A stretch of DNA of 33,103 nt from a virus: positions 1-33,103 of IMG/VR virus record IMGVR_UViG_3300030109_000565. One strand, given 5' to 3'. The position numbers were made by a program, and so were the translations under genes. The notes below the pieces were generated by a model, which was given only the letters and a program-made list of their open reading frames with translations, was not told the origin of the DNA and ran no database searches. Numbering within the stretch: the stretch's first letter is position 1; the number at the start of each line of letters is the position of its first letter. Positions 17,801 to 24,731 of this stretch are shown here, piece by piece.

Positions 17801-18868
17801 ATGAGCAAAGCACGACAACTCGCAGACAATGGTGCTTCAACAGGACATAAAAACCTTGTTAGAAATGGTGGAATGCAGGTACATCAAAGAGGAGGTACAA
17901 TAACAGCAGCTAATGGTGCTGTTACTTATACTCTTGATAGAATGGCTTTTTATAAAGCTCATGCAGGAACTAACACAATTGAACAAAGCACTGTTGCTCC
18001 TGTAGGTTTTTCACATTCTTTAAAATTTGTAACAACTGTAGCTGATGCTTCTGTTGCATCAGGAGACAGAGTTGCTATGATATATAGAATGGAAGGATTG
18101 GATGCGGCTAAATTAGAGTTTGGAAGTGGAAATGCAAAAACAATTACTATATCTTTTTATGTAAGAAGTAGTATTACTGGAACTCATGGTGGTGCTGTAG
18201 GCAATGGATCTGATAATAGAGCTTATCCTTTTACATATACAATTTCAAGTGCCGACACTTGGGAAAGAAAATCTATAACTATACCAGGTGATACTACAGG
18301 AACATGGGCTACAACTAATGCTAGAAGTTTACAGGTTGCTTTCGGATTAGGTGTAGGAAGTACTTATTCTGGTAGTGCAGGAGCGTGGGAAGCAGCTGAT
18401 AGAAACTCTGCAACTGGAGCAACTACTGGTATTTTAACCACTGCAAACGCTAATTGGTATATGACTGGTTTTCAAATAGAAATAGGAAGCTACTCTACAC
18501 CTTTTGAGCATAAAAGTTATGCACAGGATTTAATTGATTGCCAACGATATTATTTTAAGTTTCTTGAAGGGAATAACAAAGAAATTGGTGTCGCTTGGTA
18601 CTACTCAAGCTCGCACGCAAGTTTTATGTTTCGTTATCCTACCACAATGAGAGCCACACCCACTGGTACTGACTCAACAGGAACTGGCTATTATACTATT
18701 TATGCAAATGGTGGTAGTGATGCTTTTAACTCTGTGGCTTTTGAGAATGGTAGTACGGAATCTTATAGTGCCCTCAACAATAGTGAAGTATCAGGAACAG
18801 CAGGTCAGGCAGGAATTGTCCGTGGTACAAATGCTTCAGCTAAAATAGAATTTGATGCGGAGTTATAA
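17801..18868 (+). CDS. Putative receptor-binding tail protein with carbohydrate-binding-like domain
   Basis: A 355-residue protein with a strong AAGGAGAAGTAA site. After a short leader it has the marine-phage motif KNLVRNGGMQVHQRGG and TYTLDRMAFYKAHAG. A jelly-roll-like region follows (SLKFVTTVADASVASGDR, AKTITISFYVRSSITG, ADTWERKSITIPGDTTGTW) and then MTGFQIEIGSYSTPFEHKSYAQD. This arrangement is known from phage proteins with a carbohydrate-binding fold near the fibre tip. The last ~110 residues are Ser/Thr/Gly-rich and look variable. It probably binds a surface glycan of the host; no depolymerase residues can be identified. Confidence 0.72.
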   Translation: MSKARQLADNGASTGHKNLVRNGGMQVHQRGGTITAANGAVTYTLDRMAFYKAHAGTNTIEQSTVAPVGFSHSLKFVTTVADASVASGDRVAMIYRMEGLDAAKLEFGSGNAKTITISFYVRSSITGTHGGAVGNGSDNRAYPFTYTISSADTWERKSITIPGDTTGTWATTNARSLQVAFGLGVGSTYSGSAGAWEAADRNSATGATTGILTTANANWYMTGFQIEIGSYSTPFEHKSYAQDLIDCQRYYFKFLEGNNKEIGVAWYYSSSHASFMFRYPTTMRATPTGTDSTGTGYYTIYANGGSDAFNSVAFENGSTESYSALNNSEVSGTAGQAGIVRGTNASAKIEFDAEL

Positions 18869-18870
18869 AT

Positions 18871-19044
18871 ATGAATAAAATGACAATTACAAATGCTCAA
18901 TATACTACAACTGCTAACGCTACTATTAAATGTGAGATTGATGGTACTCGTATGCAAGTGCCTACAGATTTAGATAACAGACATTACGCTGAAATTAAAA
19001 AACAAGTAGATGCAGGCACATTAACTATAGCTGATGCTGACTAA
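18871..19044 (+). CDS. Small conserved phage protein, 57 residues
   Basis: A 57-residue reading frame starting with ATG 18871 behind GCGGAGTT. Its pattern, ATIKCEIDGTRMQVPTDLDN followed by RHYAEIKKQVDAG and LTIADAD, is the common arrangement of short phage proteins near fibre genes (GT..VP.D..NRHY..I). The stop codon directly abuts the next ATG. Function is unknown; it may be a small virion component. Confidence 0.75.
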   Translation: MNKMTITNAQYTTTANATIKCEIDGTRMQVPTDLDNRHYAEIKKQVDAGTLTIADAD

Positions 19045-19482
19045 ATGGATCCTATAACAATAGCAATTGGCAGTTTTACAGCAATTAAGACAGCTGTAAA
19101 AGCAGGGAAAGATATCCATGCTCTTGGCAAAGACTTGGGTAAGATGTGGTCTGCTATTGATGATGCTAAAAATACCCATGAAGCAGCAGCAAGAGGTAAA
19201 GGAAGTGCTGAAGAAAAAGCATTGACTACCTATATTAATGCAGTTCGGGCTAGAGATATGGAGCAAGAATTGCGAAAACTGATTATTGAATGTAGGGGGT
19301 TCAAGGGTTGGAATGAGCTTCAAGCTATTAGACAATCTGTAATGAAAGAAGAACGTGAAGGAAGATATAAAGCTTTACAAAAAAAGAATCAGCTATTAAA
19401 TTTTGCAGGTATATTTTTAGCTGTACTTATTACTGGGGTTGGAGCTTATCTTATGCTACAATTTGCCATTAAATATAAATAG
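19045..19482 (+). CDS. C-terminally membrane-anchored protein of the lysis region
   Basis: A 145-residue protein whose ATG follows the previous TAA without a gap. Residues 1-115 are charged and helical (TAIKTAVKAGKDIHALGKDL; MKEEREGRYKALQKKNQ). One hydrophobic segment, FAGIFLAVLITGVGAYLML (about residues 119-140), ends the protein. It lies directly before two holin-like genes and the lysozyme, so a role in lysis, perhaps as a spanin-like or holin-regulating factor, is possible. No lipobox or proline-rich spanin feature is seen. Function is therefore open. Confidence 0.65.
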   Translation: MDPITIAIGSFTAIKTAVKAGKDIHALGKDLGKMWSAIDDAKNTHEAAARGKGSAEEKALTTYINAVRARDMEQELRKLIIECRGFKGWNELQAIRQSVMKEEREGRYKALQKKNQLLNFAGIFLAVLITGVGAYLMLQFAIKYK

Positions 19483-19570
19483 TTTATTAATTGTTTTAAC
19501 AATTTTATTTTTTTTATTAACATATGTAGATGTAAATATAACACAACCAATTTGGCTATTAATAAAATGA
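19463..19570 (+). CDS. Possible tiny hydrophobic protein, 35 codons
   Basis: A reading frame open from a TTG at 19463 to a TGA that overlaps the next gene's ATG as ATGA. It encodes a single hydrophobic stretch (LLIVLTILFFLLTYVDV) with a short polar end. It would fill the only gap in the lysis cassette. Against it: no ATG, no clear ribosome site, and T-rich DNA gives hydrophobic codons by chance. Confidence 0.25.
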   Translation: MPLNINSLLIVLTILFFLLTYVDVNITQPIWLLIK

Positions 19571-19767
19571 ATCCAGAACGATTAGATAAGTGGAGAATAA
19601 TACCAAGACTTATAATGTTGTCATTAATAGTAATGACATTCAGAGTTATTGAATGGTTTATTTCTTTGCCTGATCCAAGCTTAGAGCAAGCGGCATTGCC
19701 AAGTGTAATGACAGGTGCATTGACAGGTGCGTTCGCAGTTTTCTTAGGGAGTGGAAAAAAAGAATGA
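19567..19767 (+). CDS. Holin-like protein with two membrane segments
   Basis: A 66-residue protein; ATG 19567 is chosen over a TTG at 19552 because family members begin MNPERLDKWR. It has two hydrophobic segments, IIPRLIMLSLIVMTFRVIEW (about 11-30) and SVMTGALTGAFAVFLG (about 46-62), joined by SLPDPSLEQAA. The short charged ends fit a small pore-forming holin that lets the lysozyme cross the inner membrane. Similar proteins occur before lysozyme in marine podoviruses. The TGA overlaps the next start (ATGA). Confidence 0.7.
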   Translation: MNPERLDKWRIIPRLIMLSLIVMTFRVIEWFISLPDPSLEQAALPSVMTGALTGAFAVFLGSGKKE

Positions 19768-20165
19768 GTATTATAAATAATTTAATAGGGCCTGTTACTG
19801 GTCTGCTTGATAAGTTTGTAGAAGACAAAGATCAGAAGGCAAAGCTTGCACATGAGTTAGCAACAATGGCTGACAATCATGCACAGCAATTAGCGTTGGC
19901 ACAAGTGCAGGTGAATAAGGCTGAGGCACAATCTGGTTCTTTATTTAAAGGTGGCTGGCGTCCATTTGTTGGATGGGTTTGTGGAATTGCTTTGCTTTAT
20001 CATTTTATTTTAACTCCTTGTATCTTGTTTAGTGTAGCTTTGTTCGGTATATCTATACCACCAATACCTGAGTTTGACATGACAAGTTTAATGACTGTTC
20101 TTATGGGTATGCTTGGGTTGGGGGGCTTACGTACATTTGAAAAAACTAAGGGAGTAACAAAGTGA
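19764..20165 (+). CDS. Holin of the 3-TM superfamily (GTA holin-like)
   Basis: A 133-residue protein with an amphipathic N-terminus (residues 1-55) and the hallmark GGWRPFVGWVCGIALLYHF, followed by two further hydrophobic stretches (LTPCILFSVALFG and MTSLMTVLMGMLGLGGLRTF). This matches the three-transmembrane holin family first defined in gene transfer agents. It would form the membrane lesion for lysozyme release, together with or antagonised by the smaller holin-like protein upstream. It overlaps both neighbours by a few bases, which indicates translational coupling through the lysis cassette. Confidence 0.83.
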   Translation: MSIINNLIGPVTGLLDKFVEDKDQKAKLAHELATMADNHAQQLALAQVQVNKAEAQSGSLFKGGWRPFVGWVCGIALLYHFILTPCILFSVALFGISIPPIPEFDMTSLMTVLMGMLGLGGLRTFEKTKGVTK

Positions 20166-20605
20166 ATGTAGATAAACTTAGAAAACAATTAGAAATTGAT
20201 GAAGGTGTTAAGTATGAAGTGTACCTAGATCACCTTGGTAAAAAAACTTTTGGAATTGGGCATCTTACAATTGCAGGTGATCCTGAAAATGATATGGAAG
20301 TTGGTACACCTGTATCTGAGAAAAGAGTGCAGGAAGTTTTTGATAAAGATGTTCAGTCTGTAATTGATGACTGTAAAAGATTGCATAATGATTTTAATTC
20401 TTTACCTGAAGAGTGTAAACAAATCATAGGGAACATGATGTTTAATATGGGCTTGCCAAAAATGAAAGCTTTTAAAAAAATGAATAAAGCTATTGAAGAA
20501 AGAAATTGGGAAGAAGCATCAAGACAAATGATTGACAGCAAATGGTATAAGACTGTAACTAATAGAGCAGATCGTCTTGTTCAAAGAATGAAGATGGTAA
20601 GCTAG
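20162..20605 (+). CDS. Endolysin, phage lysozyme GH24
   Basis: A 147-residue T4-type lysozyme with GTG start at 20162, overlapping the previous stop as GTGA, behind GGGAG. The catalytic triad spacing is conserved: Glu14 (in DEG), Asp23 (in LDHLGKK) and Thr29, followed by FGIGH. It cleaves the N-acetylmuramic acid to N-acetylglucosamine bond of peptidoglycan. No signal peptide is present, so it depends on the holins. It is the last gene of the late module, followed by a strong terminator. Confidence 0.92.
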   Translation: MNVDKLRKQLEIDEGVKYEVYLDHLGKKTFGIGHLTIAGDPENDMEVGTPVSEKRVQEVFDKDVQSVIDDCKRLHNDFNSLPEECKQIIGNMMFNMGLPKMKAFKKMNKAIEERNWEEASRQMIDSKWYKTVTNRADRLVQRMKMVS

Positions 20606-20631
20606 AGATATCCTCCCTATCTCTACTAACT

Positions 20632-20678
20632 GCCTCCGACTTGAGCTTTTTGGGTAGCTCCGTCGGAGGCTTTTTTTT
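20632..20678 (+). terminator. Intrinsic terminator of the late module
   Basis: GCCTCCGAC (20632-20640) pairs with GTCGGAGGC (20662-20670), and an inner GAGCT/AGCTC stem extends the hairpin. Eight T residues follow (20671-20678). This is a textbook Rho-independent terminator for plus-strand transcripts. Confidence 0.92.
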
Positions 20679-20680
20679 AT

Positions 20681-20717
20681 AAAAAAGAGCAAGAGTTGGC
20701 TAGTACAACTCTTGCTC
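20681..20717 (-). terminator. Intrinsic terminator of the early module
   Basis: A perfect 12-bp stem, GAGCAAGAGTTG (20687-20698) with CAACTCTTGCTC (20706-20717), and a 7-base loop. Read on the minus strand, the stem is followed by six U residues. It lies just behind the last early gene and back to back with the late terminator. Confidence 0.88.
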
Positions 20718-20760
20718 AGTGAGGCAGATTGAGATTAGTTTTGGAGAACACTCTCAGCCT

Positions 20761-21171
20761 CTAAAACGGAATATCATCCCCATCCCCCAAGGGGTCTGAT
20801 TTATTATTAGACTGTAATGGATCAGAATTATTTTGTCCAGATTCTAATTTTTCTGAGAGAGAAATATTTAAATAATTATTACCAGTATTTTCTTGAACAC
20901 GTTTCCAAGCGGCAACTTTCATTTCTTCTCCTAAATGATCTTGCAATGTACCTGTATAGTTTGGTGCTTTTTCATTGTCACTTTGATTGTCAAACATAAC
21001 ACCAATCTCTTGATATATTTTAATAATTTTTTTATTATTTTTTGTTTGGCCTGCAATATAAACACATCTTTTTTCTATACCTTGTACATCTAGGTTTCCT
21101 GATAAAATAAATTTTTGATCTGAGAAGGGTGCGAAAGCCGCACCCTTGTTTTTATTGTCGTAATCACTCAT
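20761..21171 (-). CDS. Putative single-stranded DNA-binding protein with DDIPF tail
   Basis: A 136-residue protein starting in a TAATG overlap behind AAGGAG. The last ~30 residues are disordered and acidic and end in GDGDDIPF, the protein-interaction tip typical of bacterial SSB proteins. The core (FILSGNLDVQGIEKRCVYIA, then MKVAAWKRVQENTGNNYLNI) does not look like a classical SSB OB fold to me; it faintly recalls DUF736 proteins. Position at the end of an exonuclease-annealase operon supports ssDNA binding. It may act in recombination-dependent replication and contact host repair proteins by its tail. Confidence 0.72.
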   Translation of the reverse strand: MSDYDNKNKGAAFAPFSDQKFILSGNLDVQGIEKRCVYIAGQTKNNKKIIKIYQEIGVMFDNQSDNEKAPNYTGTLQDHLGEEMKVAAWKRVQENTGNNYLNISLSEKLESGQNNSDPLQSNNKSDPLGDGDDIPF

Positions 21172-21623
21172 TAAAAATCTCCTTCTTTTGATTGAGTTTG
21201 TTCTCTATTTGGTATTGGTAAATTTTTGCGTGGTGTCTTTGATGCTTCATTACCATCATCATCTTCTGGTGCTATGCCAGCCATTTGCAATGCACCATAC
21301 CTACGAGCGTAAGTAATAGCTGAACCTAAACCTTGCATGGTTTGTTTCTCTATGCATAGATGTACTCTTGATGAAAATGATTCACCTGTTACATGGGTAA
21401 GTATTGTATCTACATACTCACCACCTTCATCACGACCAGATGGTTGTGTAAGTATAAACCCATTGTCATTAAATGGTTTTAAACAAGCTTCAAGTACATT
21501 ACCTAAGTCTGCATATTGACTTCTGTAATGTGGGTTAGTTGCATTCTTTAATGCTTTACCCATTTCTGTTTGTGCTTTGACATAACAGTCAAGTGCTGAT
21601 TGTTTTTCTGCTTTAGTTGCCAT
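21171..21623 (-). CDS. erf: Erf-family single-strand annealing protein
   Basis: A 150-residue protein with a GGAG ribosome site inside the end of the preceding gene. The family signature is clear: KALKNATNPHYRSQYADLGN, DTILTHVTGESFSS and QGLGSAITYARRYGALQMAG followed by IAPEDDDGNEA. Erf proteins anneal complementary single strands, as in P22 genome circularisation. The C-terminal tail is short and polar, which makes the protein compact. Together with the YqaJ nuclease upstream and the SSB-like protein downstream it forms a complete recombination set. Confidence 0.92.
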   Translation of the reverse strand: MATKAEKQSALDCYVKAQTEMGKALKNATNPHYRSQYADLGNVLEACLKPFNDNGFILTQPSGRDEGGEYVDTILTHVTGESFSSRVHLCIEKQTMQGLGSAITYARRYGALQMAGIAPEDDDGNEASKTPRKNLPIPNREQTQSKEGDF

Positions 21624-21624
21624 C

Positions 21625-22422
21625 TTAGTTCTCCTTTTTTAATGGTGTGATTCTTAAAGAGCCTCGCTTATCTCTTTTGATAGTAAGTATATCTGAGTAA
21701 ACTTCGCTCTCGTTTGTTGCTACCAAGTCTTTAAGCATCTTTCCATATGCTTGATGTGACTTAGCATCTTCCATAGTATTGATAAAGTCATGTGCAATAC
21801 TAATGAAATGGTTGTCGGCATTGGCATCTCTGCGTACCATATCGTCTATTAATATTTTGTCTGTCATATGAGTCGTATCAATCACGGCCTGATCTGTAGG
21901 TGCAGTATCATCTTCTACACAATTCCAGAACGCTCTGATTGTTGCGTTCATGTGGTGTACATACTCTTCATCATAAGATACTTTTCTGTAATCCCATTGG
22001 CTGTTACCAAAGATACAAGATAAGTAACATTCTTTTAAGTTAGATATGTGCATATAGAATTGTAGCTGTGGCATATAACGAACAAGCTGTTCTTTCATAT
22101 TGGTAAAAGCATTGGTGTGTTTGCATTCAAGTAAAGCATTTTCCAATCCATCAATTTCTATTTCAGCATCAACTGTACCTTTATATGGAACACCATTTTC
22201 AGTAGCATAATATATATTTTGTAGTGAATACTGTTCAGCATGAGTTTGTTTACAAAACCATTCAATGTGAAATGATTCTGTATGTGTACCTATCTGTACT
22301 GCTAGATTGTTAGACAAATCTTCTGGTTCTTTACGGCCTGTTTTCTCAGCCCAAAGATCGTACCAATTACCTGTCATGATTCTTGTGGCATCACTGCCAC
22401 CTATAAAGCCTAATCTATTCAT
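21625..22422 (-). CDS. YqaJ-family (lambda exonuclease-like) recombination nuclease
   Basis: A 265-residue protein starting at ATG 22422 behind GGAGAACACT; the frame is open further upstream, but that part lies in the preceding gene. It shows LGFIGGSDATRIM, IGTHTESFHIEWF and the PDDEXK core Asp85 (GTVDAEI), Glu99 and Lys101 (LECKH). Such enzymes degrade one strand of duplex DNA from the 5' end and hand the single strand to an annealing protein, here the adjacent Erf. The last codons overlap the ribosome site of erf. The start codon lies in a small hairpin (22415-22447). Confidence 0.9.
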   Translation of the reverse strand: MNRLGFIGGSDATRIMTGNWYDLWAEKTGRKEPEDLSNNLAVQIGTHTESFHIEWFCKQTHAEQYSLQNIYYATENGVPYKGTVDAEIEIDGLENALLECKHTNAFTNMKEQLVRYMPQLQFYMHISNLKECYLSCIFGNSQWDYRKVSYDEEYVHHMNATIRAFWNCVEDDTAPTDQAVIDTTHMTDKILIDDMVRRDANADNHFISIAHDFINTMEDAKSHQAYGKMLKDLVATNESEVYSDILTIKRDKRGSLRITPLKKEN

Positions 22423-22447
22423 AGTGTTCTCCTTCTCCATAGAATAG
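22415..22447 (-). promoter_or_regulatory. Start-codon hairpin of the YqaJ gene
   Basis: On the minus strand CUAUUC (22447-22442) pairs with GAAUAG (22420-22415). The pair encloses two GGAG sequences and the AUG at 22422-22420. It has the same layout as the hairpins at 25467-25489 and 26744-26769, though with a longer loop. Confidence 0.45.
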
Positions 22448-22870
22448 TGGAATTTGTGGTCGGGGTAAAGGTTTAATTTCAATATTTTTATAAAAAATAT
22501 GTTTCCCTACCTGTGTAATAGTTGAGTAATCATCTTTCCAATATGGATTGATGTCTTCTGTGTGGTAGTGCGTTGCCTCCTTTCCAACTACCGATATATA
22601 TTCTCCTTCTTCAATCATTAATTTTGCTAAAGCTTTAGCTGTTTGGAAAGAGTTTGATTCTTTAGGTTGATCACTCTTTCCATCACACCACCAAGAGAAT
22701 TGACATCCAGTTTTATTTTCCTGGAGTACAACTTCGCAGATAGTATCTGGAAATTTATTTGAAGCAACTCTGTTAAGAGTAACTTCAGCTACAGCAATCT
22801 GACCTTGTATTGGTTCAGACCTTGCTTCAAAATAAATATTTAAACTAAGGCAAAGCAAAGCTTCTAACAT
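22415..22870 (-). CDS. SleB/CwlJ-type cell wall hydrolase
   Basis: A 151-residue protein with a perfect AGGAGG ribosome site. The first residues give a weak hydrophobic leader that runs into the family motif LSLNIYFEARSEPIQGQIAV with the presumed catalytic Glu16. VTLNRVASNKFPDTICEVV, GCQFSWWCDG and EATHYHTEDINPYW follow. This is the Hydrolase_2 domain of spore-cortex and phage wall hydrolases. Its place in the early replication-recombination operon, far from the lysis cassette, is unusual. It might loosen the wall at a stage other than final lysis. It overlaps the YqaJ start by eight bases. Confidence 0.87.
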   Translation of the reverse strand: MLEALLCLSLNIYFEARSEPIQGQIAVAEVTLNRVASNKFPDTICEVVLQENKTGCQFSWWCDGKSDQPKESNSFQTAKALAKLMIEEGEYISVVGKEATHYHTEDINPYWKDDYSTITQVGKHIFYKNIEIKPLPRPQIPLFYGEGEHYE

Positions 22871-23025
22871 TTCTTTGCCTCCTCAAGTAATCTAAAAGCA
22901 AGATTAATCATATCATCTTTGCTCATAGGTCTTGTGTAATAGCCAGTGCTTCTGTGCCATACACAAAGTTTTTTTTCTTTTGGATACACAATAAGATCTC
23001 CCTTTCTTATTTGTTGTTCAATCAT
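22864..23025 (-). CDS. Small early protein, 53 residues
   Basis: Starts with ATG 23025 in the overlap with the upstream gene's TGA (ATGATTGA) and ends over the ATG of the hydrolase (ATGTTAG). The sequence contains QIRKGDLIVYPKEKK, VWHRSTGYYTRPMSKDD and a C-terminal amphipathic helix (MINLAFRLLEEAKKC). It fits the tight operon exactly, which supports its reality. No function is recognised. Confidence 0.7.
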   Translation of the reverse strand: MIEQQIRKGDLIVYPKEKKLCVWHRSTGYYTRPMSKDDMINLAFRLLEEAKKC

Positions 23026-23446
23026 TTGAAAGTCTTTCTGCTTCTTTATCCAATGCTACTAGGATTTGTTTACGTGATTCATATCTCCATTTAATATGTT
23101 TGTAGAATACAGAATAAGATGGAAAATATCTTTCTGTATTCTTGACCTCATCAATAGCTTTCAACACAATATCAGCAGGATATTTGTTTAGTTGTTCAGC
23201 TGTACTATTAATTCTTACCTCTAAGTCTTCAGGGGTATCTCCAAATTGCCTCTGTATGAGCGTAGAAAGCATCAGCAGGCGTTGCTTTAGGTCTTGGATA
23301 GGCAACCCTACCATACACATAAAAACTTTAGTGTATGCCTGATTTAATTTATCTTCATTTTCAAAAGATAAATTAACTTTAGCTATACTTCCGATTGTAC
23401 CAAGCTTTGGTTTAACTTCAATGTCGTATTCGGTCAGCGATCTCAT
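23018..23446 (-). CDS. Helicase-loader-like replication protein
   Basis: The C-terminal part, LNKYPADIVLKAIDEVKNTE then RYFPSYSVFYKHI and RKQILVAL, matches a pattern I know from phage proteins in replication clusters of alphaproteobacterial phages (YPADVV..AL.......FP.W.EL....R...L.AL). Such proteins are thought to load host helicase. ATG 23446 gives 142 residues and a small overlap with the upstream gene, but it has no good ribosome site. The frame stays open to ATG 23626 or 23647 and looks protein-like there too. The true start is therefore uncertain. Confidence 0.65.
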   Translation of the reverse strand: MRSLTEYDIEVKPKLGTIGSIAKVNLSFENEDKLNQAYTKVFMCMVGLPIQDLKQRLLMLSTLIQRQFGDTPEDLEVRINSTAEQLNKYPADIVLKAIDEVKNTERYFPSYSVFYKHIKWRYESRKQILVALDKEAERLSND

Positions 23447-23735
23447 GGAAGTAAGAAGATCTTTTTCCGTTTGGTAAGGATCGGTTCTTTTGATTAAGTA
23501 GTTTCTTGCCTTGCTGATTTGCTTCCCATCTAACTTTGTTTTGAATCCAAGTTCGGTAGGCTGCGTCAACAATGGCAAGGAGTGAGCCGTTGGCTTGGTG
23601 GTAATTAATGAATTTATCTGTTTCATCTTGGTGATCCATCTCTCCATATTTTTCTGTTAATTTTTGAATTGTTTCCTGCTTTGGTTGGTAGTTATCGGGT
23701 ACAGGAAAGCGTGGCATTTCTTTACGTTTTGCCAT
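23418..23735 (-). CDS. Replication initiator-like protein (O/DnaT-type C-terminal motif)
   Basis: About 105 residues from ATG 23735 behind GGAGAACACAC; upstream Met codons in the frame lie within the previous gene. The central motif, KFINYHQANGSLLAIVDAAY followed by RTWIQNKVRWE, corresponds to the F..Y......W..aW..W element at the C-terminus of phage replication proteins and DnaT-like primosomal proteins. No separate origin-binding domain is seen, but two winged-helix proteins are encoded just upstream. The Lys/Arg-rich tail may be partly overlapped by the next gene's longer form. Confidence 0.68.
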   Translation of the reverse strand: MAKRKEMPRFPVPDNYQPKQETIQKLTEKYGEMDHQDETDKFINYHQANGSLLAIVDAAYRTWIQNKVRWEANQQGKKLLNQKNRSLPNGKRSSYFHEIADRIRH

Positions 23736-24060
23736 GTGTGTTCTCCATAAATTTTTCAAAAGATTCCTGTGTAAAAATTACAAGAACCTGTGATTCATTT
23801 TCTACTTTATGTCTACGTTTAAATAATACTATGTCTTTGTTTTTAAACAAAGAAAAAGGGCTAGGGAATGTAGACTTATCCCTATACTTTACTTCACAAA
23901 TAAATTTTTGATCGTTGTGATCTATTAAAAGATCACCTATATATTCTCCTCCTAATGCACCTGACATGGGTTGTCGCTTTACTTTTATTCCTATTTTTTT
24001 GAGCCAAGTTTCAAACCATTTTTCGTGGTAGATTCCCTTGTTGCGATTTTTATTTGCCAT
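23722..24060 (-). CDS. Hjc-like Holliday junction resolvase / PDDEXK nuclease
   Basis: A 112-residue protein starting at ATG 24060 (MANKNRNKGIYHEKWFETWL). The nuclease core is complete: Glu13 in the first helix, Asp43 (EYIGDLLI), Glu56 and Lys58 (FICEVKYRDK), spaced as in archaeal-type Hjc resolvases and related phage enzymes. It likely cuts branched DNA made during recombination and before packaging. Length is normal for the family. Its start region overlaps the end of the upstream CxxC protein by 70 bases, a rather long overlap. Confidence 0.85.
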   Translation of the reverse strand: MANKNRNKGIYHEKWFETWLKKIGIKVKRQPMSGALGGEYIGDLLIDHNDQKFICEVKYRDKSTFPSPFSLFKNKDIVLFKRRHKVENESQVLVIFTQESFEKFMENTHGKT

Positions 24061-24176
24061 GTATCTTTCTCCCAGCAATCCAGACAGATGGTTTGATATA
24101 CAGGTGGCATCATATCCACCTGCATTTCAATCCAAAAAGATGTGCGTGATCCACACGCATAGCATTCTTTAATCAT
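23991..24176 (-). CDS. Small zinc-ribbon-like protein (two CxxC)
   Basis: A 61-residue protein with CYACG near the N-terminus and CLDCW about 24 residues later, a likely zinc-binding pair. It starts in an ATGATTAA overlap with the previous gene. The C-terminal 23 residues are Lys-rich and overlap the resolvase start by 70 bases. It could bind DNA or a protein partner; no specific family is recognised. The coupling at its start and the Cys pattern support a real gene. Confidence 0.62.
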   Translation of the reverse strand: MIKECYACGSRTSFWIEMQVDMMPPVYQTICLDCWEKDTWQIKIATRESTTKNGLKLGSKK

Positions 24177-24453
24177 CTTTTTCTTCTGGCACTAAATAAT
24201 ATTCGTAGATACCATTCTTTACATACCTACGATCTACAGTTCTACCACCGAATCTTTCTTTTCTAAGATTTCTAAGGCAAGCTGAAACACTAGGTGGATA
24301 CATATCTAAAGCTTCTGAGATTTGCATTATGGTTTTCCATCCTGTGTTTTCCATATACATTCTTACTTTATGTTGACCAGTAGTAAGTCTTTGCTTATCT
24401 CTATCTGGCTGATAGTCTGCTCCATCAAAGTCTGGTTCTTTATTTAAGTCCAT
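24169..24453 (-). CDS. Winged helix-turn-helix DNA-binding protein
   Basis: A 94-residue protein with an AAGGAG site and TAATG overlap. Residues about 25-90 form a winged helix: GWKTIMQISEALDMYPPSVS as helix-turn-helix, then ACLRNLRKERFGGRTVDRRY and a wing ending IYEYYLV. This matches small phage proteins with SVSA.LR.LRK..FGG. Such proteins lie in replication or regulatory clusters. It may recognise the replication origin or repress early genes; the sequence does not decide between these. Confidence 0.78.
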   Translation of the reverse strand: MDLNKEPDFDGADYQPDRDKQRLTTGQHKVRMYMENTGWKTIMQISEALDMYPPSVSACLRNLRKERFGGRTVDRRYVKNGIYEYYLVPEEKDD

Positions 24454-24731
24454 TATTTCTCTCCTTGTTTTTTATATTCTATTGTATAGAATGCTGTTAT
24501 CATTCCGTCTAATCTATTGATTATACTTAATAATTTACTCTCTTCAAGATTAGCCATGCCTGCCATTGTTGCATCATACTTTTCTTGAGCTTCACGTTTT
24601 AAATCTTTTAATAAATCTATATAAATATTATCAACTATATCCCAGTATTCTTCTTGGCTATAATTTTTAATATTAATTTTTCTAATAGATCTACGATATT
24701 CTAATAATATATTTAACAATCTAAATCTCAT
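24453..24731 (-). CDS. Small helical early protein, unknown function
   Basis: A 92-residue protein beginning MRFRLLNILLEYRRSIRKIN. It is mainly helical and charged, with a central acidic part (YSQEEYWDIVDNIYIDLLKD) and a second helix around LEESKLLSIINRLDGMITAF. No Cys pairs, catalytic signature or membrane segment. It overlaps both neighbours by a few bases and is clearly part of the early operon. I do not recognise a family. Confidence 0.65.
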   Translation of the reverse strand: MRFRLLNILLEYRRSIRKINIKNYSQEEYWDIVDNIYIDLLKDLKREAQEKYDATMAGMANLEESKLLSIINRLDGMITAFYTIEYKKQGEK

